From NCBI GenBank assembly GCA_937138955.1, contig CAKZPJ010000270.1:1-6479 (forward strand): a DNA stretch of 6,479 nucleotides, in the 5' to 3' direction. How positions within the stretch are numbered: position 1 is the first letter of the stretch; the number at the start of each line of letters is the position of its first letter. A program made the translations under genes and the position numbers. Below are positions 1 to 6,131 of the stretch, piece by piece. Source of the DNA: an uncultured Flammeovirgaceae bacterium. GTDB lineage: Bacteria; Bacteroidota; Bacteroidia; Cytophagales; Cyclobacteriaceae. The notes under the pieces are model-generated. The model had not been told where the DNA came from and made no database searches. It worked only from the letters and a program-made list of their open reading frames with translations.

Positions 1-1
1 G

Positions 2-97
2 GGAGAGCGAGGGCGCGAAATAGTACAAGCCAAATTCAGTCAGAAGGTAGTAGTCGATAAATACGTTCGAGCCATAGACGAAATGAATGTAAACTAA
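2..97 (+). CDS. C-terminal end of a probable glycosyltransferase (partial, runs off the left edge)
   Basis: The second reading frame is open from the window edge for 31 codons and ends in TAA at 95-97. The visible tail begins GERGREIVQAKFSQ and continues with a VVDKY motif. This matches the usual end of GT4-type (group 1) glycosyltransferases, in which a G-x-x-G-R-E/x-V-x-x-x-F-S segment leads into a final helix. Such enzymes add sugars to lipid-linked glycans on the inner face of the cytoplasmic membrane. The position just before rfbC and the export genes fits a polysaccharide cluster. Only the tail is visible, so the donor sugar and the exact family cannot be read; the assignment rests on motif resemblance and context. 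Confidence 0.65.
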   Translation, partial: GERGREIVQAKFSQKVVVDKYVRAIDEMNVN

Positions 98-107
98 AAA
101 ATTGTTA

Positions 108-129
108 TGGGAAGCATTTTCTTTTCCCA
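108..129 (+). terminator. Weak stem-loop between glycosyltransferase tail and rfbC
   Basis: TGGGAA (108-113) pairs with TTCCCA (124-129) around a 10-nt loop. The sequence after it (GTTATTATC) is only partly T-rich. It could be a leaky terminator or attenuator, or just an mRNA stem in a 62-nt gap inside the operon. The six base pairs alone are not strong evidence. Confidence 0.2.
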
Positions 130-159
130 GTTATTATCATAAAATTGCTTATAGGCAAT

Positions 160-717
160 ATGGAGATAAGAAAAACATCAATTGAAGGATTAATAGAGAT
201 TATCCCGAATGTATATCGGGATAGTCGTGGGTTCTTTTTGGAAACATTTCATATAGAGAAATACCGAGAAATTGGCGTAGATCGGCAATTTGTCCAGTCG
301 AACCAATCCTATTCAACCAAAGGAGTACTACGAGGGCTACATATGCAGTTGCCACCTTATCAACAGGGAAAACTAGTAAGTGTGAGCCAGGGCAAGGTTC
401 TAGATGTAGCGGTTGATCTTCGGAAAGATTCCCCTACTTTTGGGCAGTATGAGAGTATCATCTTAGATAGTGAGAGATGTAATCAATTCTACGTGCCCGA
501 AGGGTTTGCCCATGGCTTTGTAGCACTAGAAGAAAGTGTTTTTAGCTATCAGTGTACCAATGTCTATAATAAAGCTTCTGAAGCCGGAATTATCTGGAAT
601 GATGCGGATCTTGCTATCGATTGGGAGCTGGAAAAGTATGATATTCAGAAACCCATCATTTCCGACAAAGATTTGGCGTTGCCTCGTTTATCCGAATACC
701 AGAAAAAAAGTACTTAA
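160..717 (+). CDS. rfbC: dTDP-4-dehydrorhamnose 3,5-epimerase (RmlC/RfbC)
   Basis: This cupin-fold cytoplasmic enzyme inverts C3 and C5 of dTDP-4-keto-6-deoxy-glucose, the third step to dTDP-L-rhamnose. From the ATG at 160 the product is 185 residues, the normal family length. A TTG at 145 would add five residues (MLIGN), but the family typically starts at the MEIRKT-like segment, so ATG is preferred. By alignment from memory to the Salmonella enzyme, the catalytic residues are His61 (in VLRGLHMQ), Tyr130 (SYQC) and Asp171 (ISDKD). The signatures RDSRGFF (20-26), DVAVDLRKDSPTFGQ (82-96) and PEGFAHGF (113-120) are all present. Residue 135 is Val (TNVYNK), where an aromatic residue is usual. 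A short inverted repeat, ATTGC/GCAAT (144-148/155-159), abuts the start. The other rml genes are not in the window. The stop lies 11 nt before the export gene. Confidence 0.95.
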   Translation: MEIRKTSIEGLIEIIPNVYRDSRGFFLETFHIEKYREIGVDRQFVQSNQSYSTKGVLRGLHMQLPPYQQGKLVSVSQGKVLDVAVDLRKDSPTFGQYESIILDSERCNQFYVPEGFAHGFVALEESVFSYQCTNVYNKASEAGIIWNDADLAIDWELEKYDIQKPIISDKDLALPRLSEYQKKST

Positions 718-728
718 GAATTATTCTA

Positions 729-1520
729 TTGAAAATATTCTTCCGTTTAACGATTATCAGTGTTTTTTTATTATTTCTTCTGAGTGCCTGTGGGGCGTAT
801 CGTAATCGTATTTTATTTAGTGCCGACCAGGAAACTCTTAAGGAAGAATTACAGATAGCCGTAGAAGATGCCGACAAAAACTACATAATTCAACCGAATG
901 ATTTTTTGGAGGTGGAAGTATATACAAATGATGGTGAATTACTGATCGACCCTAACCAGGAAATTGCCCGAGAGGTAGGTATGATGAACCAAAATAACCA
1001 AATGCGACAAATACCGCAGTATCTAGTACTAAGCAATGGTGTAGTAGAACTTCCTATGGTGGGTGAAGTGAAAATTTCCGACCTCACTTTGAAAGAGGCT
1101 ACTGATCTATTAAAACAGCGATACGAAGAGTTTTACGAAGATACTTACGTATTACTGAGGTACGTAAATAAACGGGTAGTTGTGCTAGGGTCAGTAGGTG
1201 GACAAGTGATTCCTCTAGCGAATGAGAATATGAGCCTTATAGAAGTGTTAGCTTTAGCGGGTGGAGTCGGCATTGTCTCCCGAACTGATAATATTCGCCT
1301 TATTCGAGGTAACCTTGATGATCCGGAGGTGAGGCTTATTGACTTATCAACTATTGAAGGTATGAAGCAAGCATCATTAAAAATACTACCAGGTGATATA
1401 ATATACGTACAACCCGTACAGCGGATAACCTCGGAGGTAGTTCGCGATATATCACCAATTTTTAGCTTAATAACCAGTACAATTACGTTAGTTCTACTAA
1501 TAACTCAGTTATCCGAGTAA
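729..1520 (+). CDS. Wza-like polysaccharide export outer-membrane lipoprotein
   Basis: This is the outer-membrane channel component for capsule or exopolysaccharide secretion. The start is TTG at 729: no ATG is available nearby, and from here the protein opens with a clean lipoprotein signal (basic KIFFR, a hydrophobic run, then the LLSAC lipobox with the lipidated Cys at 21). A Poly_export (Wza N-terminal) domain follows at about 52-148, starting with the typical YIIQPNDFLEVEV. An SLBB-type beta-grasp domain follows at about 149-215 (RVVVLGSVGGQ, then VLALAGGV at 173-180). The last 23 residues, from ISPIFSL onward, are a hydrophobic, Thr/Ser-rich helix, the right size and place for the Wza-type alpha-helix that crosses the outer membrane. 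Total length is 263 residues, typical of the Bacteroidota single-SLBB form and shorter than E. coli Wza. It sits 6 nt before its expected inner-membrane partner. No Shine-Dalgarno is visible. Confidence 0.92.
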   Translation: MKIFFRLTIISVFLLFLLSACGAYRNRILFSADQETLKEELQIAVEDADKNYIIQPNDFLEVEVYTNDGELLIDPNQEIAREVGMMNQNNQMRQIPQYLVLSNGVVELPMVGEVKISDLTLKEATDLLKQRYEEFYEDTYVLLRYVNKRVVVLGSVGGQVIPLANENMSLIEVLALAGGVGIVSRTDNIRLIRGNLDDPEVRLIDLSTIEGMKQASLKILPGDIIYVQPVQRITSEVVRDISPIFSLITSTITLVLLITQLSE

Positions 1521-1526
1521 ATAGAT

Positions 1527-3914
1527 ATGGCTCCTGATAACAAACTATCTTCTTACTACAACGGCAACCCCTCCGGTCAAATTGACCAGGGAAAGCTTAT
1601 TCACTTATTCCGTAAGCACGTATGGTGGATCGTATTCATCGTAGTACTAACTAATCTAGCCGCCCATCTATATATTCGGTATACTCGCCCTGTTTATGAG
1701 TCTGAATCAGTAGTAAAACTAGGAGTTGAGAAACAGGCTAATATTTTAGGCATTAATACCTTAGAGCAGAATCTAGATAATATGGCAGGGGAGATGGAGC
1801 TGCTTAAGTCAGATCTATTCTTTACTAAAGTGGCTGAAATAGCCCGGATGGATATTAGCTACTACGCCCGGGGGCGGATAAAATTTCAGGAACGGTACCA
1901 AAATTCTCCCTTTCGGGTAGAATACGCAATTTACGATGCCAATGCGTACGACCATCCCTTCGATGTAGAAATACTAAATAACGAGCAGTTTGTATTTTCC
2001 TACGAAAAAGAGGGTGAAGTAGTATCGCGGGCGTACTTGTTTGGGGAAGAAGTTAGTAGTCCGGGGTTTCGCTTTGTAGTAACCCTTACTGGTGACTATG
2101 TATCACCTCGCGATGATGTGCGGTATTATTTCACCGTTAATAGCGAGAAAGCAGTAAAAAGTTATCTGTCTCAGAGCATGAACGTGGAGCCGGTTAATCT
2201 GAAGGCTAATACCATTCGTATTGGTTTTCAGGGGCACGACCGCCATAAGGTGCGGGATTTGGTGGCGATTATGGACTCAGTATATTTGGAGTATACGCTG
2301 GAGAAGAAGAACGAAGCTACTGAAAAGCAGATTGTGTTTTTAGATGAACAGTTAACCACGGTTGAAGACCGATTAGGAAGATACGAAACGTACTTTGAGG
2401 ATTTTACCATTCAGAACCGAACCAACGACCTAAGTTCAGAAATTGGTGAAGCTATTGCTAAGCTAGAAGCCGTGGAGCTAAAGCGATTTGAGCTCACCCA
2501 AATGCAAGAGGCAATAGCAGACTTGGAAGAACAAGTAGAAAATGAAGAGATTATTCTCGCTGAACCTACACTATTCAATGAATATCCTTCAGACATAACT
2601 ACCTACATTCAGGAGCTGAACAAGCTGGTTAGTGAACGAGAATTGCTGGCTGGATCGTACAAGGAGAAAACGTACGCTATTCAGCTTAAAGATCAACGGA
2701 TTGCGCTTCTCAAGAAGAATATACTGGAGTTATTGCAAGGCTACCAAGCTAGCTTAGATCAGGAGACTAATGAGATAGCGAAAAATAAAGAAGAAATAGA
2801 AAAAGAATTCATACGCCTTCCGTCGCGGGGAACCGACTATAACCGGAATCAGCGATACTACGCTCTCTACGAAGAAATCTTTCTTTCACTGATTCAAAAA
2901 AAGAACGAATTAGAAATTGCCCGAGCTGGTACGGTAACCGACTTTGTGGTTCTGTCACCAGCCACTCTGCCGGGGGCTCCAGTAGCTCCCGAAGTCTTGT
3001 TAATACGGGGGGCAGGGGGAGTTGTTGGAGTGGTGCTTAGTGTAGCTTTTTTACTGATTGCATACGTGATGCACGATAAAATTAGTAGCCAGTCGGAACT
3101 GGAGCGTTACACGCAGGTACCGGTTGTGGGTAGTATCCCTAAATACAAGCGAGCCAAGTCTGTACCAGCAGTACTGGTTGTCAACGAATCGTCTAAATTA
3201 GCCGTTAGCGAAGCTTTTCGTACTATTCGTACCAATCTTCAGTTTATGGGGCTGAGTGGCAATCGTCAGGTGGTATCAGTGACTTCTACTGTAAGTACGG
3301 AAGGAAAAACATTTGTTGCCGTGAATTTAGCCAGTATTATGGCTATGTCGGGACGAAAGATAGTACTACTTGATCTGGATATGCGGAGACCAAAAATACA
3401 CTTCGCTTTTGATACTGAAAATACAGCGAAAGGTATGAGTACTATCCTCATAGAGAAATATGCCTTAGACGATTGCATTCAGCATTCTAAGATAGATAAC
3501 CTAGACTTTATTCCGGCGGGAGCTATACCCCCCAATCCAGCAGAACTAATTGGTAGTCAGAAGTTTACGGATACGCTAGAAGAATTGAAGAATCGGTATG
3601 ATTTAGTAGTGATTGATACTCCTCCGGTCGGGCTGGTTACTGACGGAAGGCTGATAATGGAGAAAGCAGATGTGCCACTATATGTTGTTCGAGCCGACTT
3701 TTCTCGTAAAGTGTTCATCAAAAATATTGACCGTATTCAAACTACACGCAAACACGAAAATCTATCGCTGATTTTGAATAGTGTAGACTCAGTTAATGAG
3801 TACGGCTACGCCTACGAAAAGTACGGACAGAATTATTATACCTCCGAAGAACCGTTACCAGGAATAATCGAGAGAATCAAGAACATATTTGGTAAAAATA
3901 AATCGAGTAGCTGA
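1527..3914 (+). CDS. Wzc-like polysaccharide co-polymerase with C-terminal BY-kinase domain
   Basis: This inner-membrane protein controls chain length and drives export of surface polysaccharide; it autophosphorylates on tyrosines. It has 795 residues. A Wzz domain begins near residue 21, with TM1 at 32-50 (VWWIVFIVVL) and the usual RPVYES segment after it. A large periplasmic part with predicted coiled coil spans about 260-425. A GNVR-type segment lies at about 427-485, followed by the proline-containing stretch before TM2 at 496-515. The cytoplasmic kinase has Walker A STVSTEGKT (587-595, Lys594), Walker A' LLDLDMRRP (614-622, Asp616 and Asp618) and Walker B LVVIDTPP (693-700, Asp697). A C-terminal tyrosine cluster has Tyr759, 761, 763, 766, 770 and 771. 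All parts needed for an active kinase are present. Kinase and co-polymerase are fused, as in Proteobacteria and Bacteroidota and unlike the split Firmicutes type. A cognate phosphatase is not in the window. Confidence 0.95.
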   Translation: MAPDNKLSSYYNGNPSGQIDQGKLIHLFRKHVWWIVFIVVLTNLAAHLYIRYTRPVYESESVVKLGVEKQANILGINTLEQNLDNMAGEMELLKSDLFFTKVAEIARMDISYYARGRIKFQERYQNSPFRVEYAIYDANAYDHPFDVEILNNEQFVFSYEKEGEVVSRAYLFGEEVSSPGFRFVVTLTGDYVSPRDDVRYYFTVNSEKAVKSYLSQSMNVEPVNLKANTIRIGFQGHDRHKVRDLVAIMDSVYLEYTLEKKNEATEKQIVFLDEQLTTVEDRLGRYETYFEDFTIQNRTNDLSSEIGEAIAKLEAVELKRFELTQMQEAIADLEEQVENEEIILAEPTLFNEYPSDITTYIQELNKLVSERELLAGSYKEKTYAIQLKDQRIALLKKNILELLQGYQASLDQETNEIAKNKEEIEKEFIRLPSRGTDYNRNQRYYALYEEIFLSLIQKKNELEIARAGTVTDFVVLSPATLPGAPVAPEVLLIRGAGGVVGVVLSVAFLLIAYVMHDKISSQSELERYTQVPVVGSIPKYKRAKSVPAVLVVNESSKLAVSEAFRTIRTNLQFMGLSGNRQVVSVTSTVSTEGKTFVAVNLASIMAMSGRKIVLLDLDMRRPKIHFAFDTENTAKGMSTILIEKYALDDCIQHSKIDNLDFIPAGAIPPNPAELIGSQKFTDTLEELKNRYDLVVIDTPPVGLVTDGRLIMEKADVPLYVVRADFSRKVFIKNIDRIQTTRKHENLSLILNSVDSVNEYGYAYEKYGQNYYTSEEPLPGIIERIKNIFGKNKSSS

Positions 3915-4004
3915 CTACTACGCACCTTTTTGTCTTGAGCGACATAGAACAAAGAGTACTCAGCATTTGGGCCGTTTAACTATTCAGTTATCTAACACTT
4001 TTAC

Positions 4005-4601
4005 TTAAGAAGGATATTCCAGCGTAGCCTCTACCCGATAGTGTACGCTATCTCGGAAGATCATTTTTTGCGTCCCGCTACTCTGATATTTCGTAAGTAA
4101 CGGACCTAGTTCAGTAGGCGATAACTGCATTTCCATTCTCCGTTCGGTACGATATAATACATTCTTTTCAAGAAAGACCGTTTCAATCTTTCGAACGTTC
4201 TGTAAAGTATCCTGATAATAAACGGCTAAGTACGGAATTTCAACATCAGCGGGTTGTTGAGCCCGGTAAATACGAATGTTCCATCCATTTGCTTGGTCAG
4301 TACTATCTTTTACTTGGTAGCGACCTTGTAGCACCGGACGGTTAATACTAGCCTCACTGAAAAGTTTGAGCGTTTCAACCCAATCGGTGCTATCTTTCTG
4401 CATAGCTTCTACTTCTTGTTGATCGTTGATAGTAGCCGTAATTTCTACTGAAGGACGTAGCGAATCTAAATGAGCAAGCTGCCGCTCTACCAAACCAGTT
4501 AAATCAAAATAAGGCTCCTGGTTTAGTTCTTCAGATACCTGGTTAGTATAATCACAAGAGGTAAAAGAAAAAAGAAAAAGGATAGTAGACAAAAATCTCA
4601 T
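4005..4601 (-). CDS. Unrecognised lipoprotein
   Basis: I do not recognise the family. From ATG at 4601 the product is 198 residues. An in-frame TTG at 4628 would add nine residues but would bury the signal peptide, so the ATG is chosen. The N terminus MRFLSTILFLFSFTSC is a lipoprotein signal with the acceptor Cys at 16. The mature protein starts DYTNQ and is acidic (SEELNQE), then mixed alpha/beta-looking, with no further membrane segment. A middle part around VLQGRYQVKDS and a Tyr-rich stretch (IPYLAVYYQDT) suggest a small beta-sheet fold, but no motif points to a function. It is convergent with the wzc-like gene, 90 nt away, and no clear terminator separates them. It probably sits in the periplasm or on the outer membrane. 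A link to the polysaccharide operon is not shown by the sequence. Confidence 0.75.
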   Translation of the reverse strand: MRFLSTILFLFSFTSCDYTNQVSEELNQEPYFDLTGLVERQLAHLDSLRPSVEITATINDQQEVEAMQKDSTDWVETLKLFSEASINRPVLQGRYQVKDSTDQANGWNIRIYRAQQPADVEIPYLAVYYQDTLQNVRKIETVFLEKNVLYRTERRMEMQLSPTELGPLLTKYQSSGTQKMIFRDSVHYRVEATLEYPS

Positions 4602-4792
4602 ATCGTAAAAAACGGTAATCTTTGGCAAAAGTTAATAGTGTTCACGAATCATTTTAAAAGTAGCGAAGAAGTAAGCTCGACTTTACCACTTTGTGAAACT
4701 TAGATCGCTGAATAAAGACAATAGAAGACACATTCCAAATTTTTTTCTGAACATCGGGTCAAAAACTAGACATCCATTAATTCAAAAAGCCA

Positions 4793-5097
4793 TTATTTTC
4801 GCTGGAAACAGCCTTTTCTGAATGTAGAAGAAGTAGTAAAGTCGAGATAAGCATTCTCATTTAAATAACTGATTTCAGTTTGACCATAACGGGTGGTCTT
4901 CGATAAATTCACGATAGTTTCAGATCCGGGCTCTATTAAATAGGTGGTCATAGGCATGGTGAAAAAGTTCTTACAATACCCTTGGTAATATTCTGATAAG
5001 GCAAACGCATCAAAATCTGGATATACTGATTTTAGAGGGTGTAGGTACTTTTATAGCTGACCCGCTTTTCAGTATATAGATTAAAAATAGGCTTCAT
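4793..5097 (-). pseudogene. Frameshifted ORF of unknown function downstream of the HTH gene
   Basis: An ATG at 5097 opens MKPIFNLYTEKRVSYK and then hits TAA at 5032. One base out of frame, reading continues from about 5050 for 85 codons to TAA at 4793-4795, with natural-looking protein (YPDFDAFALSEYYQGY, later LIEPGSETIVNL and RYGQTEISYL). Adding one A to the A-run at 5049-5052 would join the two parts into about 101 residues. The ATG overlaps the stop of the HTH gene (ATGA, 5094-5097), the usual mark of translational coupling, which supports this as the real original start. The composition suggests a beta-rich soluble protein with no signal peptide; I recognise no family. It may be a true pseudogene or carry a single sequencing error. 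Because the tail is long and protein-like, I favour a once-functional gene. Confidence 0.5.
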
Positions 5098-5136
5098 TTG
5101 CTAGAAAAGCCATTTGAGAATTTTGATGCGTTTGCC
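5000..5136. repeat. 17-bp perfect inverted repeat, 103-bp spacer
   Basis: GGCAAACGCATCAAAAT at 5000-5016 is exactly the reverse complement of 5120-5136. The next bases on both sides do not pair. One arm lies in the 3' part of the broken HTH gene and the other in the following broken ORF, so the pair straddles their ATGA junction. No target-site duplication is visible next to the arms. It could be the ends of a tiny non-autonomous element (137 bp in all), the borders of an invertible segment, or a remnant of rearrangement. Confidence 0.75.
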
Positions 5137-5334
5137 CTATGTTCTATCTGTGATTTAAATTCATTTTGTTCTAGTTTTAATGCTCCACACATCAAATTTA
5201 TGGTAGTGCCTCTAGGTTCATTTAGGTCATTTTCAATTCTTTGTATTGTTCTTAAATTGACCTTGGCTAATTCCTCTTGGGGAAATCCCTTTTTGCTTGC
5301 GCGCTTCGTAAATTACTTTTCCAACTGATTTCAT
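5094..5334 (-). pseudogene. XRE-family helix-turn-helix regulator, broken by a frameshift
   Basis: From ATG at 5334 the first frame reads MKSVGKVIYEARKQKG and then out-of-frame residues to an early TGA at 5233. One base over, reading continues with QEELAKVNLRTIQRIEND, then NEPRGTTINLMCGALKLE, and ends at TGA 5094-5096. The second stretch is a clear HTH_3/Cro-C1 domain of the kind common in Bacteroidota (family pattern G-x-S-Q-E-E-L-A ... N-L-R-T-I-Q-R-I-E-N-G ... E-P-R-G-x-T). The shift falls in the run CAAAAAGGG (about 5288-5296). The normal three or so residues between ELA and the N-L-R-T-I-Q recognition segment also seem missing, and Ser before Gln-Glu is Pro, so decay rather than one read error is likely. 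Such proteins bind operator DNA as dimers. Its stop overlaps the next ORF's start by 4 nt. Confidence 0.75.
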
Positions 5335-5355
5335 GAATTTTAATTTATGTGCTAG

Positions 5356-5363
5356 CAAAACTA
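5356..5363 (-). promoter_or_regulatory. Candidate Bacteroidota -7 box for the HTH gene
   Basis: On the minus strand this reads TAGTTTTG, an exact match to the TAnnTTTG consensus used by the Bacteroidota primary sigma factor, and it ends 22 nt before the HTH ATG. A TTG lies 13 nt further upstream, closer than the usual spacing of about 19 nt, so the -33 element is not convincing. An 8-mer match with two free positions is modest evidence. Confidence 0.35.
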
Positions 5364-5467
5364 CGAAAGGCCATTACAACGCTTTATGACATTCTCTTGA
5401 CTTTTTTACTACACTTCTGCGGCATCATTAAACCATATGCGTGTTCAAATGGTCGCCAACAAATTGA

Positions 5468-5530
5468 TAACGGCAATGAGTCTCCGTTATCTACCTGATA
5501 TTGGCGGATAGCGGAGACTCATTGCCGTTA
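5468..5530. terminator. Long near-perfect stem-loop, possible terminator for the three-gene minus-strand unit
   Basis: Arms 5468-5491 and 5507-5530 are 24 nt each and pair completely except for one T/G position (a wobble pair in RNA). The loop is 15 nt. The stem can be extended one A-T pair outward. The left arm begins TAACGGCAATGAG and the right arm ends CTCATTGCCGTTA. It lies 20 nt beyond the stop of the 53-codon gene, the right place to end that transcript. The T-tract is poor on the minus strand (TTATCAATTTG) and slightly better on the plus strand (TTATTTATCTT). The stem is far longer than an ordinary terminator, so a palindromic repeat element is an alternative. Confidence 0.5.
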
Positions 5531-5550
5531 TTTATCTTCTGGTGAGAACC

Positions 5551-5712
5551 TTAGCTACGATGTCTATTCTTAGGTAGCTTCGCCGTCTTAAGCATCTGGT
5601 TGGCTTTGTTCAGTTTATCTGGACAGATTATTTTATCCTTAAATTTTTCTAATGGTTCATCAATCGTAACGATGGGAATTTTGCGATTATTCAGTTCTTT
5701 TGGTGTTTTCAT
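5551..5712 (-). CDS. Small 53-residue protein, antitoxin-like, function unknown
   Basis: From ATG at 5712 the frame runs MKTPKELNNRKIPIVTIDEP, then a segment EKFKDKIICPDKLNKANQ, then LKTAKLPK and a basic tail, to TAA at 5551. It is short, charged and basic at the C terminus. The pattern of a hydrophobic strand, then K-x-K-x-x-x-P-x-K-L-x-x-A-x-x-x-L-x-x-A-x-L-P-K, resembles small Bacteroidota proteins I recall next to PIN-domain toxin genes, but that is memory and not a search result. It lies 49 nt downstream of the DUF5615 gene on the same strand, so it may be a third member of that unit or an orphan antitoxin whose partner is gone. No ribosome binding site is visible, as is usual here. Confidence 0.6.
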   Translation of the reverse strand: MKTPKELNNRKIPIVTIDEPLEKFKDKIICPDKLNKANQMLKTAKLPKNRHRS

Positions 5713-5761
5713 AAATGCAGTTTAACCAAATTTTCATTGAGCCAGAAAGCTATTGTGTTCT

Positions 5762-6130
5762 TCAGAAATGGACAGTCACCGCTTCATTACTCAGTTCCAC
5801 CACTTTGTAGTCAATCAGATCAGCTTCTATTTGGTCTATATTTTTTTCGAGGAGAACAATCAAATCCTTGTTGACGATGTTGCCAATCGTAAGCATCAGT
5901 AACCTGCGCGGTTGGCCTTTCAGTATGAAATACTTGTAAAAATCTTCGTCCTTAGGTATAACTGTCCGGTTCTGCGCTACTGCCAACTGTATGATATTCA
6001 TATCTTCGGTTTCATTCTTACGCGGGAGCTCGCGAGTATGAATGACATCGTGCCCTCTCTCCCTCAGCTGGGCGGCATACCGCCAAAAGACCAAACGCAT
6101 TGGTAAATGAGCGTCTACCAGGAATAACAT
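5762..6130 (-). CDS. DUF5615 PIN-like domain protein (probable toxin)
   Basis: This 122-residue protein fits the DUF5615 (PIN-like, Mut7-C related) family, which is expected to be a metal-dependent RNase fold and is often paired with DUF433 antitoxins. The start is MLFLVDAHLP with Asp6, the first acidic residue of the PIN-like site. GHDVIHTRELP (26-36) matches the family's G-H-D-V-x-H-x-x-E-L. A second acidic patch, ETEDMNI, has Asp43. The KDEDF motif (60-64) gives Asp61 and Asp63, although the Thr usual just before Lys is Pro59 here. The family's G-N pair is at 83-84 (LTIGNIVN). The acidic set is complete, so the protein is probably active. Its ATG is separated by one base from the stop of the DUF433 gene, so translation is likely coupled. 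Its RNA target and toxicity are inferred from family context. Confidence 0.9.
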   Translation of the reverse strand: MLFLVDAHLPMRLVFWRYAAQLRERGHDVIHTRELPRKNETEDMNIIQLAVAQNRTVIPKDEDFYKYFILKGQPRRLLMLTIGNIVNKDLIVLLEKNIDQIEADLIDYKVVELSNEAVTVHF

Positions 6131-6131
6131 C

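Noticed and set aside
3915..4004. Possible terminator between the convergent wzc-like and lipoprotein genes
   Set aside because: Only very short stems (such as TAACT/AGTTA and the GAGTACTC palindrome) without T-tracts were found; none supports a terminator call.
4602..4792. Gap upstream of the lipoprotein gene
   Set aside because: I found no reading frame, RNA gene or repeat. A TAACTTTTG string on the minus strand near 4625-4633 is one base off the -7 spacing and is not enough to call a promoter.
4676..4846. 11-bp inverted repeat (CTCGACTTTAC at 4676-4686, GTAAAGTCGAG at 4836-4846)
   Set aside because: An 11-bp match is expected by chance in several kb, and it links no obvious structure.
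5098..5328. A 76-codon plus-strand frame starting at TTG
   Set aside because: It lies opposite the broken HTH gene, whose antisense reading gives a clear HTH_3 domain. The plus-strand product has no recognisable motif, so it is treated as a shadow, although its first residues matter for the inversion idea.
5468..5530. Hairpin considered as an integron attC site
   Set aside because: The outer ends do not fit the RYYYAAC/GTTRRRY core pattern, the stem is too perfect for an attC site, and no cassette array or integrase is present.
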